Assembly: GCA_963924555.1 (NCBI GenBank)
Contig: OZ004586.1
Span: 7,088,501-7,152,500 of the forward strand
From: Crambe crambe
Taxonomy: Eukaryota > Porifera > Demospongiae > Poecilosclerida > Crambeidae
Length of the DNA stretch: 64,000 bases
Reading direction: 5' to 3'
The position numbers and the translations under genes are program-made. Positions 1-11,191 of the stretch are shown here, piece by piece (positions within the stretch are counted from its first letter, which is position 1; the number at the start of each line of letters is the position of its first letter). Below the pieces are notes generated by a model, which was not told the DNA's origin, did no database searches, and worked only from the letters and a program-made list of their open reading frames with translations.

Positions 1-73
1 GCGAATTGGAGGAGACCAGTTGTGGGTGGAGGCCCTGGACCACCAGTGGCACCCTGCATGTTTTGTTTGTGAC
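1..73 (+). CDS. LIM-domain protein, penultimate exon (partial, cut by window start)
   Basis: In the frame g|cga att gga this exon reads RIGGDQLWVEALDHQWHPAC then FVCD and ends at a consensus GTGAGT donor at 74. The W-H-P-x-C-F-V-C string is the centre of a LIM domain: zinc ligands 3 (His), 4 (Cys) and 5 (Cys). The exon ends in phase 0 and joins the exon at 1010 in frame, which supplies the remaining ligands. LIM domains are zinc-binding protein-protein interaction modules, often in cytoskeletal PDZ-LIM proteins. Assignment to a PDZ-LIM gene is inferred from PDZ exons of that type at 18.2-18.7 kb and a related LIM exon at 19.5 kb. The upstream part lies outside the window. Confidence 0.75.
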
Positions 74-1009
74 GTGAGTAGCAATTTATATTATTTAGTC
101 CAACAACTATAGAATTCTCAACCAAATTAGACAAATACAATGCATTGTGGGGCAAGCCTGAGCTGAATGTGATGCATGTTTAGGGTGAAACAGTGAGAAT
201 GCATGGCCTCTCTTTCTGAAGACAATCTTTCTCTGAGCCTGATCAACTGCTGACTTGCACTCTCCCTCAAGCGCTGTCTTTTCTCTGTAGCTGTGCTTTG
301 AGCAGGATGTCTTGCCTTCTATCTCCTACTTAAGTACTTTCTTCTTTCTGTTCAGCAATCTTGGAAGCAAGCCAAGTCTCCCTTCTACATCAGAGTTTGT
401 CAGCTTTCTAATTTCATCCATTCTTTAGTAGCTAGCTAGAAAACCAAAATTTGATGCCTGAGGCATTCTTTTCTCTGGGCCAGCGTTTGGGAAGCATGTC
501 TTGCTTGATTTCTCGATCTACACTTCCTAAGAGGTTCTTCCTTCTGTTTAGCGGTCTCAGTAGCCCTCTCTTAGCACATGTTTATATGCATGCGTAATCT
601 ACTGTGATGTAATGTTATTGTCGCAGAGAAAAACCACTATTATCGCTCAGGCTTGCCCCAATTAGAGAAAGTGTGGGTTATTTCTCTATTGATAGGGGCT
701 TGCTGCAAGCGCTTTTTATAGCTATGTACGTTCCAACATTGCATACTCACCCCACAGTTATTTAAATTTTGGTTGAAAATTGAGGACAGCATCTTTTATT
801 ACTAGAAGTTGATGTGGTTAGATGCACAAACTTTAACAACATAATTCAAATGAATACATGCATAATGTAATGTGATGTAATGTTACCACAGAGAAAACCA
901 TTAATGTTAGAACATACATATGATGCATGCAAACTCCAGAGCCAACCCGCTAATGAGGGGCTCGCTCAGGCTTGCCCCAAATTATATTTATTTTATTCCT
1001 TTATTTCAG
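74..1009 (+). other. Intron of the LIM gene with short repeats
   Basis: The intron has a GTGAGT donor and a pyrimidine-rich TTATTTCAG acceptor. It holds a direct repeat: 'gatgtaatgtta..gcagagaaa..' at about 608-660 recurs at about 870-985. The string ggggcaagcctgagc at 151 occurs as its reverse complement near 645 and 966, suggesting the ends of a small inverted-repeat element. Homology with the 19.3 kb unit starts only near 860. No coding potential is seen. Confidence 0.5.
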
Positions 1010-1075
1010 AGCTGTCTTGAAGGCACTACTTTTTTCGCTTGTCTTGGCAGACCCTGTTGCAAAGACTGTGTGTAG
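1010..1075 (+). CDS. LIM-domain protein, terminal exon (unit A)
   Basis: After the acceptor TTATTTCAG the phase-0 reading is SCLEGTTFFACLGRPCCKDC, then V and a TAG stop. Joined to the exon ending at 73 this gives C-F-V-C-D-S-C ... C-C-K-D-C, completing the second zinc finger of a LIM domain at the protein C-terminus. Compared with the paralogous exon at 19495 it lacks three codons (H-C-P) between ligand 6 and the C-terminal cysteines and has Cys for Gly in 'FAGLG', so the loop is shorter than usual. It lies tail-to-tail with NLR-A, about 330 bp from that gene's stop codon. Confidence 0.7.
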   Translation, partial: SCLEGTTFFACLGRPCCKDCV

Positions 1076-1307
1076 ACATTAATGAAGTGTAGCTACAACT
1101 CTATAGTGGAGCAGATGAGTATTCAATGTAGCCATTATAAACTCTTCTTTTTTATATGAGTAGCTATTTTTGTTGCAGACTTACAATGTATTCAATAGTC
1201 TAGTGCATGTCGTGTTCATCACTTTCTGTTATAAGAAGCTTAAGTTTTGAAAAGAAGATGGTCACGCATGCGCAAGATAAATTAACCACCAATCAAATAA
1301 TGGAATT

Positions 1308-1313
1308 TTTATT
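1308..1313 (-). terminator. Candidate poly(A) signal of NLR-A
   Basis: The plus-strand TTTATT is AATAAA on the minus strand, about 93 bp beyond the NLR-A stop codon. The same hexamer sits at the matching place after NLR-C (19803-19808). Confidence 0.5.
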
Positions 1314-1405
1314 TGGCGAGTAAAGAGATCAAAAGAGCTACATGAATTAATTTTAGCATGAAAGGATGTTCAGTATTGGAATTGCTAGGAGCTACATGGT
1401 ACATC

Positions 1406-4400
1406 TCAATTGTTTTGTATTTTGTAGTATAGTTGATCACATTTCAGATCTTTCTGTAAAAGAGGGTGCATATTTTGGAGTGCCTGCATCTCCAGCAGGT
1501 CAGGACATGACTGGTACAGTGATGGCAGAATGGGAAGAAATACACTACGCTTATTTAGCCATACACTATGCTGGCTAATTTTTTTTAGAGGGATATGTCG
1601 CCACCCATAACTGGGATGAGAGTGATATCTTAGTGAGGGTAGTGGTCTGGGAGAGTCGTGTTGTTGTAGTAGTTGGTGGTGATGGGGGAAGTGCAGAGTT
1701 CTGAGATCACAGAGGGATTGGGATCTCCTTAGGTTGTGTCGTGGAACAGCAGGATCTCTTCGCAGAGCACGGGCCATGCAGTCACGAAAGGATGGATTTA
1801 CTTTTAGGTATAAACGAGTGATAAAGATTTTCTCAATAGAATGATGGAGAGAGTCATTTAGATTCATGATGAAATTGCAACAGAAATGAGGCATTGCAAA
1901 TAGTATGTCATCAATGTTGTATAATATTTGTGCTTTTATTGACTTGATGGAGTTCATCTCTGCTATGCAGCTCAAGTATTGGAAAGACCTCAACACCTCC
2001 AGTGGGTGAATTTCTAAACTTAAAAAGGTTAATGGTATCAATTCCAGGGTAACATGCTCAATGCTCCCAGCATTAGTACATACTCTACATCCAAAGTTAG
2101 TCCTTAATGTTGAAATAGTGGAGGAAGATAGTGCTGCCTGAAGTACTGGATAAAGCTCATAAGAGGTGAACAGTTCTGACCTTTTATATCGTAGATCTTC
2201 CATAAGTGTTGGCTTCACAACTTCACCAAGTAAAGCAGGATGACATTTAAGTACTAATTCTGTGAGAGTAGAACTAGTGGATATGATTTTGCATAATTCC
2301 TGCATACCTTTCTGAGTAGGAGGAGTACAGCACACAAGACTGAATTTTTGCAAGTTTGTAATATGTTGAATGAATTGGTAAAGTAAATAGTCATCTTCAC
2401 ATGATTCAGAGAAGTTTAAGGCAATACTTGTCAATCCTGGTGAACTTTTTGAAATCCAATCAGAAAGAACTGGTACTAATGGAGAAGAAATTCTATTTAG
2501 AGTGAGAGAGTTGATATGAAATCTGGGAAAGTACTTTGTGAGTGATGTAAGTTTGGATGATACATGCACACTGCGATGTACATATATATGTAAGTCCTTA
2601 ATAGTCCCTAATGTTCCACCATTTGTTTGCTTTGTGTGCTCAGACAAACTATGCACCAACATTTCTAGAGATGTATCTATGAGCACTAACTGCCACTGAA
2701 TAGGAACATGGACTAGACAATATCCAAAAACATACACATCCAAGGGGATATTAAGCTCAAGCTTGGACAACTGTAAGTGTATATCTAAACGAGATGTTTT
2801 GATGTCTAGTGAGATGTCTTGGATTTCATATAAACAATGCACTAGGTAAGAAGAATCAAATAGGAGGGATTGGGTCGGCATTCCTTGAAAGAATTTTTCA
2901 TTGTAGCCCACAATACCACACAAGAACTGACCAAAGACTCTGAGGTGTGGTATCATTCGTCCAGATTGGGTTACTATTTTAGAAAAAGCTTCATCTACTA
3001 AATCGGAGTGACATGAAACATACAACGCAGCAAGAAACTCTTGGATGCTGAGATGGAGGAAGGAGTAGGAGGTTGCTGCACCCTCACACACGTACATCTC
3101 TTTGACTGCATTCATGAGACCTAAATGCTGGAAACCCTCTCCAACATCACTATCAGTAAACACTAGCTGCACATCTTCCTTAAACAGACCACTGTAAGCT
3201 AGTTGACTAACTCTCTTAAGGTCTATGGAAACACTCTCTGGTAGATCTTCAAGACTACTGGGTACTCTTGTATCCTTGTCCCATTTCCCACTAGAAATCA
3301 TGTGCCTCCTGATCAGAACTAGAGTAAGGGTGGTGTAGAGCTGTGTCATGGTTTTGGGCATCAGCTCTCTGCTCTTTCTGATGTCTTTGAACACTTGTGC
3401 AATAATGGCACAATTGACAGGAATGTACATCAGTGAGTTAATGACAGGGTTAGAAAATATAAAATCCTTAAAGTGAGCAAGAACCTTGGGTTCTGATTTG
3501 AAAGCTATTTCTGCAAACCTTACTTTGCACTCATCAGTGAAACCGCACACCTCTACATGCCTGAAACCCTGAGGAAAGTAACTCTTAAGAGCAGATGGTC
3601 GACTAGTAACAAGACGAGTAGCTTTAGGTAAGCAAGAACCACTAATTAATTCCATTATCAATCTGTTCTCATCGTGCACCATAGAAGGCATCTCGTCAAA
3701 CCCATCCAGTATGAATAGGACACCCTCCCCCTCGCACTTCCGCACCTCGTTCACTACTTTCCTTTGAAATCGTTTATCTTCATGATGTATCAGATCCTCC
3801 AAGGAAGTTGCATTCTGGACCCTTCTTTCACGAAGTTTTAGCAGCAATACCATTTTATAGTGTTTCAATGAAGTCAAGGTGTCCCACTTCCTGCACAACT
3901 CCCTGGCCAAAGTGCTCTTACCAATGCCAGGGGGTCCTTCCACCAACACAAACCTTGTCCCTGAAGGTACAATGTCGTCCAATTTCAAAGGACTCTCTGC
4001 TCCTCTAATTTCATCCACACCACCATGCAGGGATGCTTTTGAGAATGTGTCATCTTCATGAATGGTCCTACCTTTATCCACCAAAGCAAGGCTAATGAAC
4101 TCACTACAAGGAGCAATGGAGAGTTTGTCATCACGAGCTACAGACTCATTCTGGTAATATGGCTTGAGATATTGATTCGCATATCGTACCAGCATAGGCT
4201 CATTTCTTTTCTTATTTCCCTTCAAAGATTTACTGGAAATCTTCATGGAGTGTTTTTTGCGGTATTTTCTTTTGCATTTTTTCGTAGTGGTCACGTGATC
4301 ACTATCAAAGGAGTCAGAACTAGTGGCACTACTTGATGTAGATGATGAATTAGATGATGAGACTACACGTTGTCTTTTCTTACTTTTCTTGTGTTTGTCC

Positions 4401-4535
4401 AGTACCTTGTGTTTGTGTGTTCCTTTATGCTGCCTTGTGGAGGTAGAGGGTTTCTTACGTTTAGCTGGTGGAGTGTTGGAGGCAGAGGCAGACTGGTTAG
4501 CGCTATCACTGTCACTGGACAAGGATGAGTCATTC
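1406..4535 (-). CDS. NLR-A: large exon with Ser/Lys-rich tether, NACHT and LRR-like C-terminus
   Basis: This is the main exon of an NLR-type receptor, a STAND ATPase of innate immunity that is presumably cytosolic. The open frame runs to 4588, but a splice acceptor (ccattacag|gaatg) places the exon start at 4535. In frame numbering from 4588, residues ~17-125 are low-complexity Ser, Asp and Lys with basic clusters. Walker A GPPGIGKST is at residues 218-226, Walker B LFILDGFDE at ~291, the sensor-like TRLVTSRPSAL at ~325, and the NLR-type YSFLHLSIQEFLAALY at ~510. Residues ~700-900 hold degenerate leucine-rich segments. A conserved tail follows (FRDCMARALRRDPAVPRHN ... QSCPDLLEMQALQ), ending at TAA/TAG before a poly(A) signal. 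No inactivating lesion is visible. The joined gene is DEATH-NACHT. The NACHT call is secure; LRR and ligand are not determined. Confidence 0.9.
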
Positions 4536-5796
4536 CTGTAATGGATAGAGTGCAGTGACATTTCATGATAATATAATATTATTAACACAATGATATCCAG
4601 GATACATAAGCTAAATGTAGTTGCTAGACCTTTTCCACTTTCTCATAAAATAAAAGCATGTTTATTGAAGGGTGAAAAGGTCTAGGAACTCTAGTGGTCA
4701 CCCATGCCTTGCTTGCCATGCTGGAAATTGTGGAACTGTGGGAAATGTGTTCATTTGAGACTAAAGCTATTCCCAAGGACCTCATGCTCCTAGATTCTGC
4801 CCACAGAACAAGTTTATTATATTCAAATATTGCCATGGTATGTAGTATGGCAAGTTGGTAATAGTCTCCAACATTAAAAGCTAGATGATTGCAGTGTGGT
4901 AATGGTCATCAATGTTATAAACATACCTTGAATCATATACAGCTAGTTGGTAAAGGATGTCATCTGGACAGTCTAACTTAACTAGCAACGTATGTTTGGC
5001 ACAGATGGGAACCCAGTATAGCAGTTATACCCAGAGGGTATCATTATGAATTAAAGGTGAGTGGTGACCATTCGTATTGACATGATGATATGCAGGATAA
5101 CTGAAGTTGCTAGATCTTTCCCCATTTCTAGAAGTCTGCAGAACTGTGAAATGATACTACCCCATGCTCCTAGATTTCGACCACAGCAAACATATATATA
5201 TATTGAGTTAATACTGCCACGGTACAAGTCTAAACACTGATATGGTTAGTCTTGTGGTCAGCTGAAACATTAAATTAAACTCTATAAGCAAGAACCTCCC
5301 AAGTCACTCCATCAAAGGACATGTTTGAGATTGGTTGTCTCACGTAAATGTATTAGCACTATTCAAAAAGCATGCGCTTCCTGTATGGCAAGTTGGTAAT
5401 GGTCTCTAGCAGTAAAAGCTACGTTTTATTACAATGTGGTAATGGTCATCAATGTTATAAACACATTTCCTTATTCCAGGTGGATAAGCCCCTCCAGGCT
5501 CTCAAGCAGTTTATTGGATGTCAGCTACCACCCACTGTATTCAAAGGTGCTGCTCAGACTGTAGGCATACTAAACAACTTTATAGTATAAACTGCTAAAT
5601 AGGTAAGAGTGGTAGAAAATAGAGCATAGATGTACGTAGGGACTGCCTGTTATACTTTACCAACTTTCATTCATGAGTACCCCCCCCCCCCCCCCAACGA
5701 AAATTTTCTTCCTAGGCATAAGAATGAGATCCACCATGCCTAACTTTAGTGAGCAGGTAATCAATAACCATTCAGTATAGCTATGTAGTTACTTAC
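4536..5796 (-). other. NLR-A intron 3
   Basis: This intron lies between the linker microexon and the NACHT exon (minus-strand donor gtaagt at 5796, acceptor at 4536). It is homologous to introns at 11192-12908 and 23034-24656, but lacks the ~160-bp inverted-repeat element that those two carry. A run of C lies at about 5680-5695. Short frames here do not align with any protein I recognise. Confidence 0.6.
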
Positions 5797-5830
5797 TGTG
5801 CAGTGTTGTCTGGAGGATCTGCAATGCCAC
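5797..5830 (-). CDS. NLR-A linker microexon (34 nt)
   Basis: On the minus strand the exon is bounded by atgtaatag| and |gtaagtaac. It takes one base from the preceding exon (phase 1) and leaves two for the NACHT exon (phase 2). The spliced reading is S-G-I-A-D-P-P-D-N-T-A, followed by the first residues of the tether. The same microexon occurs in every NLR copy with a 5' region in this window (12909, 24657, 44979, 58049), always 1 mod 3 in length, which strongly supports it. Confidence 0.8.
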
Positions 5831-6582
5831 CTATTACATAAAGAAAGAAGTACCATGATAATTTACTTTTTGATCACCCACAAAATGTAAATTATATATG
5901 TAGCCTCCAGCCCACCAGAATTCATTCACTTCATGTGCCTTTCCAAGAGCCTCAAAATAGTCACTATATAATATTGTGTGGACTTAATCCTGTTGAAGTG
6001 ACTGCTATGGATACTTTGCTCTAGTGTAGTGTACAAGATAACTGGAAACTGCTTTGCGTGGAGACAGAAAGATGTCATTGACACAAATTCAAGACTGTCA
6101 CATGTTTGTATGTTAGTAAGTGAAACTCAATCTTCATAATTACCACAAGCTATTCCACAACAATCTGGACAAAGAGTATGAGACTCTACATCCATACAGT
6201 GACTGAATCCAGGTGGTGGTCAAGGATAAAGGTCATCTGTTATAAGACTGACTCGAGATCCCACATAACAATACCAATGTCCCTATAAGGTGCTCTAGAG
6301 ATGTTGGGAGTGATGATATCAAGTGCCTGTAAAGACACTTTTAAGTGGACATGTCCACTATAATAGTGAATAGCATATCATGTACACACAAATATGTTCT
6401 ACCATATATAGAAAATGGAGTGCTGCACTCAAGGTCGAAAGTGACAACTCATTCTAGGACATAAACCAATGCTACATCAACCTCAGTGTGCATGGTCTAA
6501 GTAATTTACAAAGGAGACCCTTGGGGTGTGTGAATGGCTCAAAGACCTACTCCTCAGTGTACTACCTAGTGTGTATACTTAC
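5831..6582 (-). other. NLR-A intron 2, containing CARD relics
   Basis: The intron between the second DEATH exon and the microexon. It includes the antisense CARD relic listed separately at 6010-6240 and a short sense-orientation remnant of the CARD exon 3' end near 5935-5965. The rest has no recognisable feature. Confidence 0.5.
6010..6240 (+). pseudogene. Inverted, decayed CARD exon inside NLR-A
   Basis: The plus strand here resembles the sense strand of the CARD exon at 13063-13381, which lies on the minus strand. Shared stretches are 'actggaaactgctttgcg' with 'tggagacag', then 'caagactgtc', 'taccacaagct', 'aaagagtatgagactct' and 'gaatccaggtggtggt', in the same order. It therefore lies antisense to NLR-A. 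Middle segments are deleted and the frame is broken. The same relic is in NLR-C (24880-25160) and its copy (58272-58552). It looks like a discarded N-terminal module left in the intron after an inversion. Confidence 0.7.
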
Positions 6583-6725
6583 TTCTTTCATTGGTGGTTC
6601 TTTGTATAAGCTCACAGACTTTTTCAGCAGTGTATGTATCTCCTCCTGCTAAACAAGCCTTTAAAAGGTTTCCATATGTTGCATCTGCTTTGACCCTTCC
6701 CTTCCAAACACGTAAAACTTCTTTC
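6583..6725 (-). CDS. NLR-A DEATH domain, exon 2 (second half)
   Basis: Minus-strand acceptor ctgcag| and donor |gtaagtat bound 143 bp. Joined in phase 2 to the exon at 8451 it reads ..I-E-R-K then EVLRVWKGRVKADATYGNLL, followed by KACLAGGDTYTAEKVCELIQ and R-T-T-N-E-R. The W-K-G-x-x-A-T-Y-x-x-L-L signature is the helix 4-5 region of a DEATH domain. It is too short to stand out as an open frame. It ends in phase 1, matching the microexon. Confidence 0.8.
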
Positions 6726-8450
6726 CTGCAGGTAGTCAGAAGTTCGTATTACATTTTTTATGACCTTGCACCACCCCCTCCCCCCCCCGCCCAACAAAAA
6801 AAACAAAAACAAAAAAACAACAAAAAATCAAAACACAAAAACAAAAAATATATACAAAGTAGAAAAATTATTATAATTTGATGTAACGTTTTCATATTCT
6901 TCTCATCTCATTAACTATCAAACCATCTTCTAGTTTTCAACCATTGCTCAGAAAACACAGAGAATTTTCTTTTCTCTACGTAGGTATTATACATCAAATC
7001 CACCCTCCTCAGTATGGGGGAGTATTTGACAAAATATCTAACCCTGGGAGTGGGGCTTTTGACATGTGATCAATTGCAATAAAGTTTAGTGACATGGTTA
7101 AAAAACAAAGATGAGCGATAGTGAGAAGGTGGTCCTTGTACCTTTAGGCAACAGCACAAGAAAAGTTAAATTTCTCTCTTAAAAGAGGATGTCAATTAAG
7201 CCTCTTGACAGAGGTTGGAGCTAAAAAGTAATAGTCAGTTGATCTTGAAGGTACCTCTAAGCTAGTCTGTTTAGCTAGCTGACTATATTCTTGATAACTT
7301 TTTCCATACAGCTTAGCTTCTTAAGGTTACGGTATAATGCTCATGTACATTATGTACAAATCCTCGCTCGCATGCACAATGGTGATATAACCTGCTAGCT
7401 AGCCAGTCACAGTTTATTCCTCGGTCTGGAAAGTAGTCCCAACGAGAGAAGTTGAAATGATAAACCAACACGCTATAGATTCACTGGTGAGATATCCACC
7501 CTAACATAGTAGACCAACACCACCACCATGAATCATGATTCGACTCGATCAAAACCTTACTTCACTCGGAATTATATGAACCAGTGGGCAGGGAGACTTT
7601 GAAATGAAGCCACTGTAGGCGAGAGCTATGGCACTTTTCAGCCGTTCAATTGTTTGATCGATGGCTAAAAGAGACAGATCGAAGTGTTGGCTTTTCTAGG
7701 TAAAATCTCTTCAAGCCACACTGCATCTTGGTTTATACAACTGGAATAAGAACTAAAGAGGGTCAACACAAGGCTGTAGTTAGAGAAAATTGGCATCAAA
7801 AAATCGATTTGCAACTACTCGCCTCATTAACTCAGACTTTGCATTAGCTACAATATTTTTGTTGTACCAAAAATATGTTTATGTCGATAATGGCAATATC
7901 ATTTTCCTATTTGGGGGAGTGGAGTGAGGGGGATAATTTAGGTTGACAATATGAAATGAACACACTAATCTATAAATAGTCAGAAGCTGTAAAATTCCTA
8001 ATTAGAGCACACCAATATTATTCAAAGGGACCCAATATTCAAGTCACATGATTCTAATGTTGGAACACAATCAATTCATGCTGTGTTTTGAGTTATGCTA
8101 TTTTCCTTTATTATGTGTGTCATTTGTGGGTATTATGAATACGTCTAGTTGACTTGAGTGTGCATAACTCATGAATGTAGTCACCTATTAGCGGATATTG
8201 TCATTACGGTTATGTAAAGAGCAAACTGTTATGATTTGAATATTGGGCCTCATAAACATATAATTTTGCACATGGTCCAATAAGATAGTGTACAGTAGCT
8301 AAGAGTTGTGTGCTATAACAACCACTTTGACGGTAGGAACACACATGGTCTTATAATCACATGTCCTGGTTGGTCTATTGTAACCATGCATGCCCATACA
8401 GATCATTTTTGACCGCCATTATTTCTTATATCAGGTGAAATTCTGCTAAC
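6726..8450 (-). other. NLR-A intron 1 with an inverted-repeat element
   Basis: The intron splits the DEATH domain. An A/C-rich run lies at 6770-6850. A possible MITE spans about 8028-8252, with ends 'cccaatattcaa' at 8031 and 'ttgaatattggg' at 8236. The corresponding intron in NLR-C is only ~450 bp, so this one has been expanded. No coding exon is seen. Confidence 0.45.
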
Positions 8451-8668
8451 CTCTCAATGATAGGTTGGGTAGGATCACTTCTGCCCACTTGCTTGATGTC
8501 TGAAATGTCAGTTTGTGTAAGACCCAGTGGAACTGCCAACTTCGTCTCCCATTTTGTTATATGTTTGGCTATCTCAGGAAGATCACGATCAGAGTCCACT
8601 ATCTCCTTCAACTTCCACTGCTTGGAAGGATCAATGAACTTATCGATATACTTCCTCGCAGCCATTTT
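8451..8668 (-). CDS. NLR-A DEATH domain, exon 1 (N-terminus)
   Basis: The frame starts at ATG 8665 (MAARKYIDKFIDPSKQWKLK) and continues through an E-I-A-K-H-I-T-K-W-E-T-K-L-A segment, then L-G-L-T-Q-T-D-I-S-D-I-K, typical of DEATH-domain helices 1-3, to P-I-I-E-R at a GTTAGC donor. It ends in phase 2, and exon 6583-6725 completes the domain. A cag|aaaATG acceptor lies directly before the ATG, as in NLR-C, so a 5' UTR exon may precede it. DEATH domains recruit adaptors through homotypic contacts, so this is the signalling end of the receptor. The start is the only in-frame ATG after the acceptor. Confidence 0.8.
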
Positions 8669-9998
8669 CTGTACTTTGTACTTGTGCTGCCTTGTGGATG
8701 CAGAGGCAGACTGGTCCAGATGATCACTGTATTCCTGTAATTGATATGATTATGTGAAATTTGCTATTGAGATAGTTCAATCATTATAGAACACATGACA
8801 GAAATTTGGGACAATTTCATCAAAGCATGTTTGAGAAATTACCCATTCAATTAAGCTACTTAAAAACGGGATAATATTCAATATCTATCTTGGACTGTAT
8901 TATTGCACAGTGATATTTTCATTAAATTTCAATGAGCTTAACTCTGTTGAATCTGTCGTAATAATGAAGAAATAATTGTCTGGTCCAAGAAAGTTCACCT
9001 CCTTGGAATTTAAGTCTTAAGTGATGATTTGAGGTTACCATAATACCAGAAGTTTAAAATTTCAAGGTAGAATGAATTTTAATTAAAATGTACACACATA
9101 AAATGAATATCTTAAAGAGAGAGCAAAGGAATGGGCAGGATTCTTTACAATAGCAGAGATTAACTCAGGCTCTGTATGCTGTGTTTTTATTTTGCTTTTT
9201 TGTTTTGTTTCAAGGGCCAACCGCACACCAAGTAAAATTTTGAGCAGTTAACTAGAATAGGTTGTCACATGAATAAGCTGTTCAAGGGCCATCTAGCTAG
9301 CTGCTAGTTCATGCTATGAAGAATACCAACTAAAGCCTATGAAAGAGCAACAAGGTACAAGCAACAAGGTACGAGCAACAAGGTATTGAAGGTAGCACAG
9401 ATAATACGTAGGTTTATAAGCTGGAAAGCCAACCTTAGTTGTTGGTGATTTTTCCACACGATTCTCTGCTGTTGGATTCTCTGTGCACAAAGCTTTCATG
9501 GCTGACTTTAGTGCTATATTTGTAAGCTCTAGAACTATCTCCTGGCATGCGTGAATTGGGTGAGGATGCCGATTACGTAACACATTAGTACGTGACGTCT
9601 AATTACGTAGCTAGCTAGGGAAAAAAAATGGGGTTCCGTTCCGCTGCCTCAACTACCAGCATTTGCTGAGCAATGACTGAGAAAGAAAAGATGGCATGTG
9701 ATTTCTGGCTCTTTTATGACAGTAGTAAGTACTGAGATGGGAAGAATGAAGCTTTAGAGTGGATATAAAAGCAGAAGCATTACATTACATTATTTAGTTT
9801 TATTTATTTTTCTACTTGGTATGTAATTTAAACAGTGCCTTGGTCCAATAAACCCATATCAGAGATGAGGAAGAGAAGGAGTGGAAAAATCAGTACAGTA
9901 CCTTTAGAGTAATGCCACAATGTATGGTGTCCTCACTATTTTGGTTTCCAAGTTAAAAGATCTGGATACTGGGTTTAGTAGGATATGAAAATCTTGAA
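8669..9998. other. Spacer upstream of NLR-A
   Basis: At about 8683-8745 there is a ~60-bp fragment similar to the Ser-rich start of the NACHT exon (compare 4490-4540), a small duplicated scrap. Near 9568-9605 are several TACGTA/TGACGT-like motifs, possible bZIP sites. The rest, including the 89-residue minus frame 9314-9583, I do not recognise. Confidence 0.4.
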
Positions 9999-10080
9999 CT
10001 AAGGTAGGCTTTCTAGCTTATACGCTTGAAAATATGAACTAACTAAGCTTTCTACGCTTTCTAAGCTTTCTTTCTTTCTT

Positions 10081-11191
10081 TTGACAGGAATGTACATCAG
10101 TGAATTGATGACAGGGTTAGAAAATATAAAATCCTTAAAGTGAGCAAGAACCTTGGGTTCTGATTTGAAAGCTATTTCTGCAAACCTTACTTTGCACTCA
10201 TCAGTGAAACCACACACCTCTACATGCCTGAAACCCTGAGGAAAGTAACTCTTAAGAGCAGATGGTCGACTAGTAACAAGACGAGTAGCTTTAGGTAAGC
10301 AAGAACCACTAATTAATCGCATAATCAACCTCTTCTCATCTTGAACCACAGAAGGTGGCATCTCATCAAAGCCATACCCTCTCCCTCGCATTTCCACACC
10401 TCATTCACCACTTCCCTACGAAATCGCTTATCATGTGATATATCAGGTCCTCCAAGGAAGTAGCATTCTGGACCCTTCTTTCACGAAGCTTTAGCTGAAG
10501 TACCATTTTATAGTGTTTCAATGAAGTCAAGGTGTCCCACTTCCTGCACAACTCCCAGGCCAAAGTGCTCTTACCAATGCCAGGGAGTCCTTCCACCAAC
10601 ACAAACCTTGTCCCTGAAGGTACAATGTCGTCCAATTCTAAAGGGGTTATTGCTCCTCTAATTTCATCCACACCACCATGCAGGGATGCTTGTGAGAATC
10701 TATCATCTTCATGAATAGCTCTACCTTTATTCACCAAAGCAAGGTTAATGAACTCACTACAAGGAGCAATGGAGAGTTTGTCATCACGAGCTATAGACTC
10801 ATTCTGGTAATATGGTTTGAGATAATTATTTGCATATTGCATCAGTGCAGGCTCATTAGATTGCTTAATTCTCTTCAAAGATTTACTGGAAATCTTCTTG
10901 GAATGTTTTTTGTGATGAGTTTTCCTCTTGTGTTTTTTCGTAGTGGTCACGTGATCACTATCAAAGGAGTCAGAACTAGTGGCACTACTTGATGTAGATG
11001 ATGAATTAGATGATGAGACTACATATTGTCTTTTCTTACTTTTCTTGTGTTTGTCCAGTACCTTGTGTTTGTGTGTTCCTTTATGCTGCCTTGTGGAGGT
11101 AGAGGGTTTCTTACGTTCAGCTGGTGGAGTGTTGGAGGCAGAGGCAGACTGGTCAGAATGATCACTGTCACTGGACAAGGATGAGACATTC
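10081..11191 (-). pseudogene. NLR-B NACHT exon, truncated and frameshifted
   Basis: This is closely similar to the first third of the NLR-A large exon: Ser/Lys-rich tether, pre-NACHT region and an intact Walker A (G-L-P-G-I-G-K-S-T, with Leu for Pro). Between about 10375 and 10440 small deletions break the frame and remove most of the hydrophobic Walker B strand: the paralogs' VLFILDGFDEMP is reduced to GYGFDEMPP. Homology ends abruptly at about 10081 at a 'tttctttcttt' tract, just after N-S-L-M-Y-I-P-V, so the winged-helix and LRR parts are missing. The copy cannot make a working ATPase. Confidence 0.85.

Noticed and set aside
3808-4541. Plus-strand frames opposite the NACHT exons (also 10532-11161, 20151-20348, 22380-22837, 43873-44523, 55772-56229)
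   Set aside because: They are antisense shadows of the conserved tether and P-loop. They recur in every paralog only because the sense strand is conserved, and have no domain of their own.
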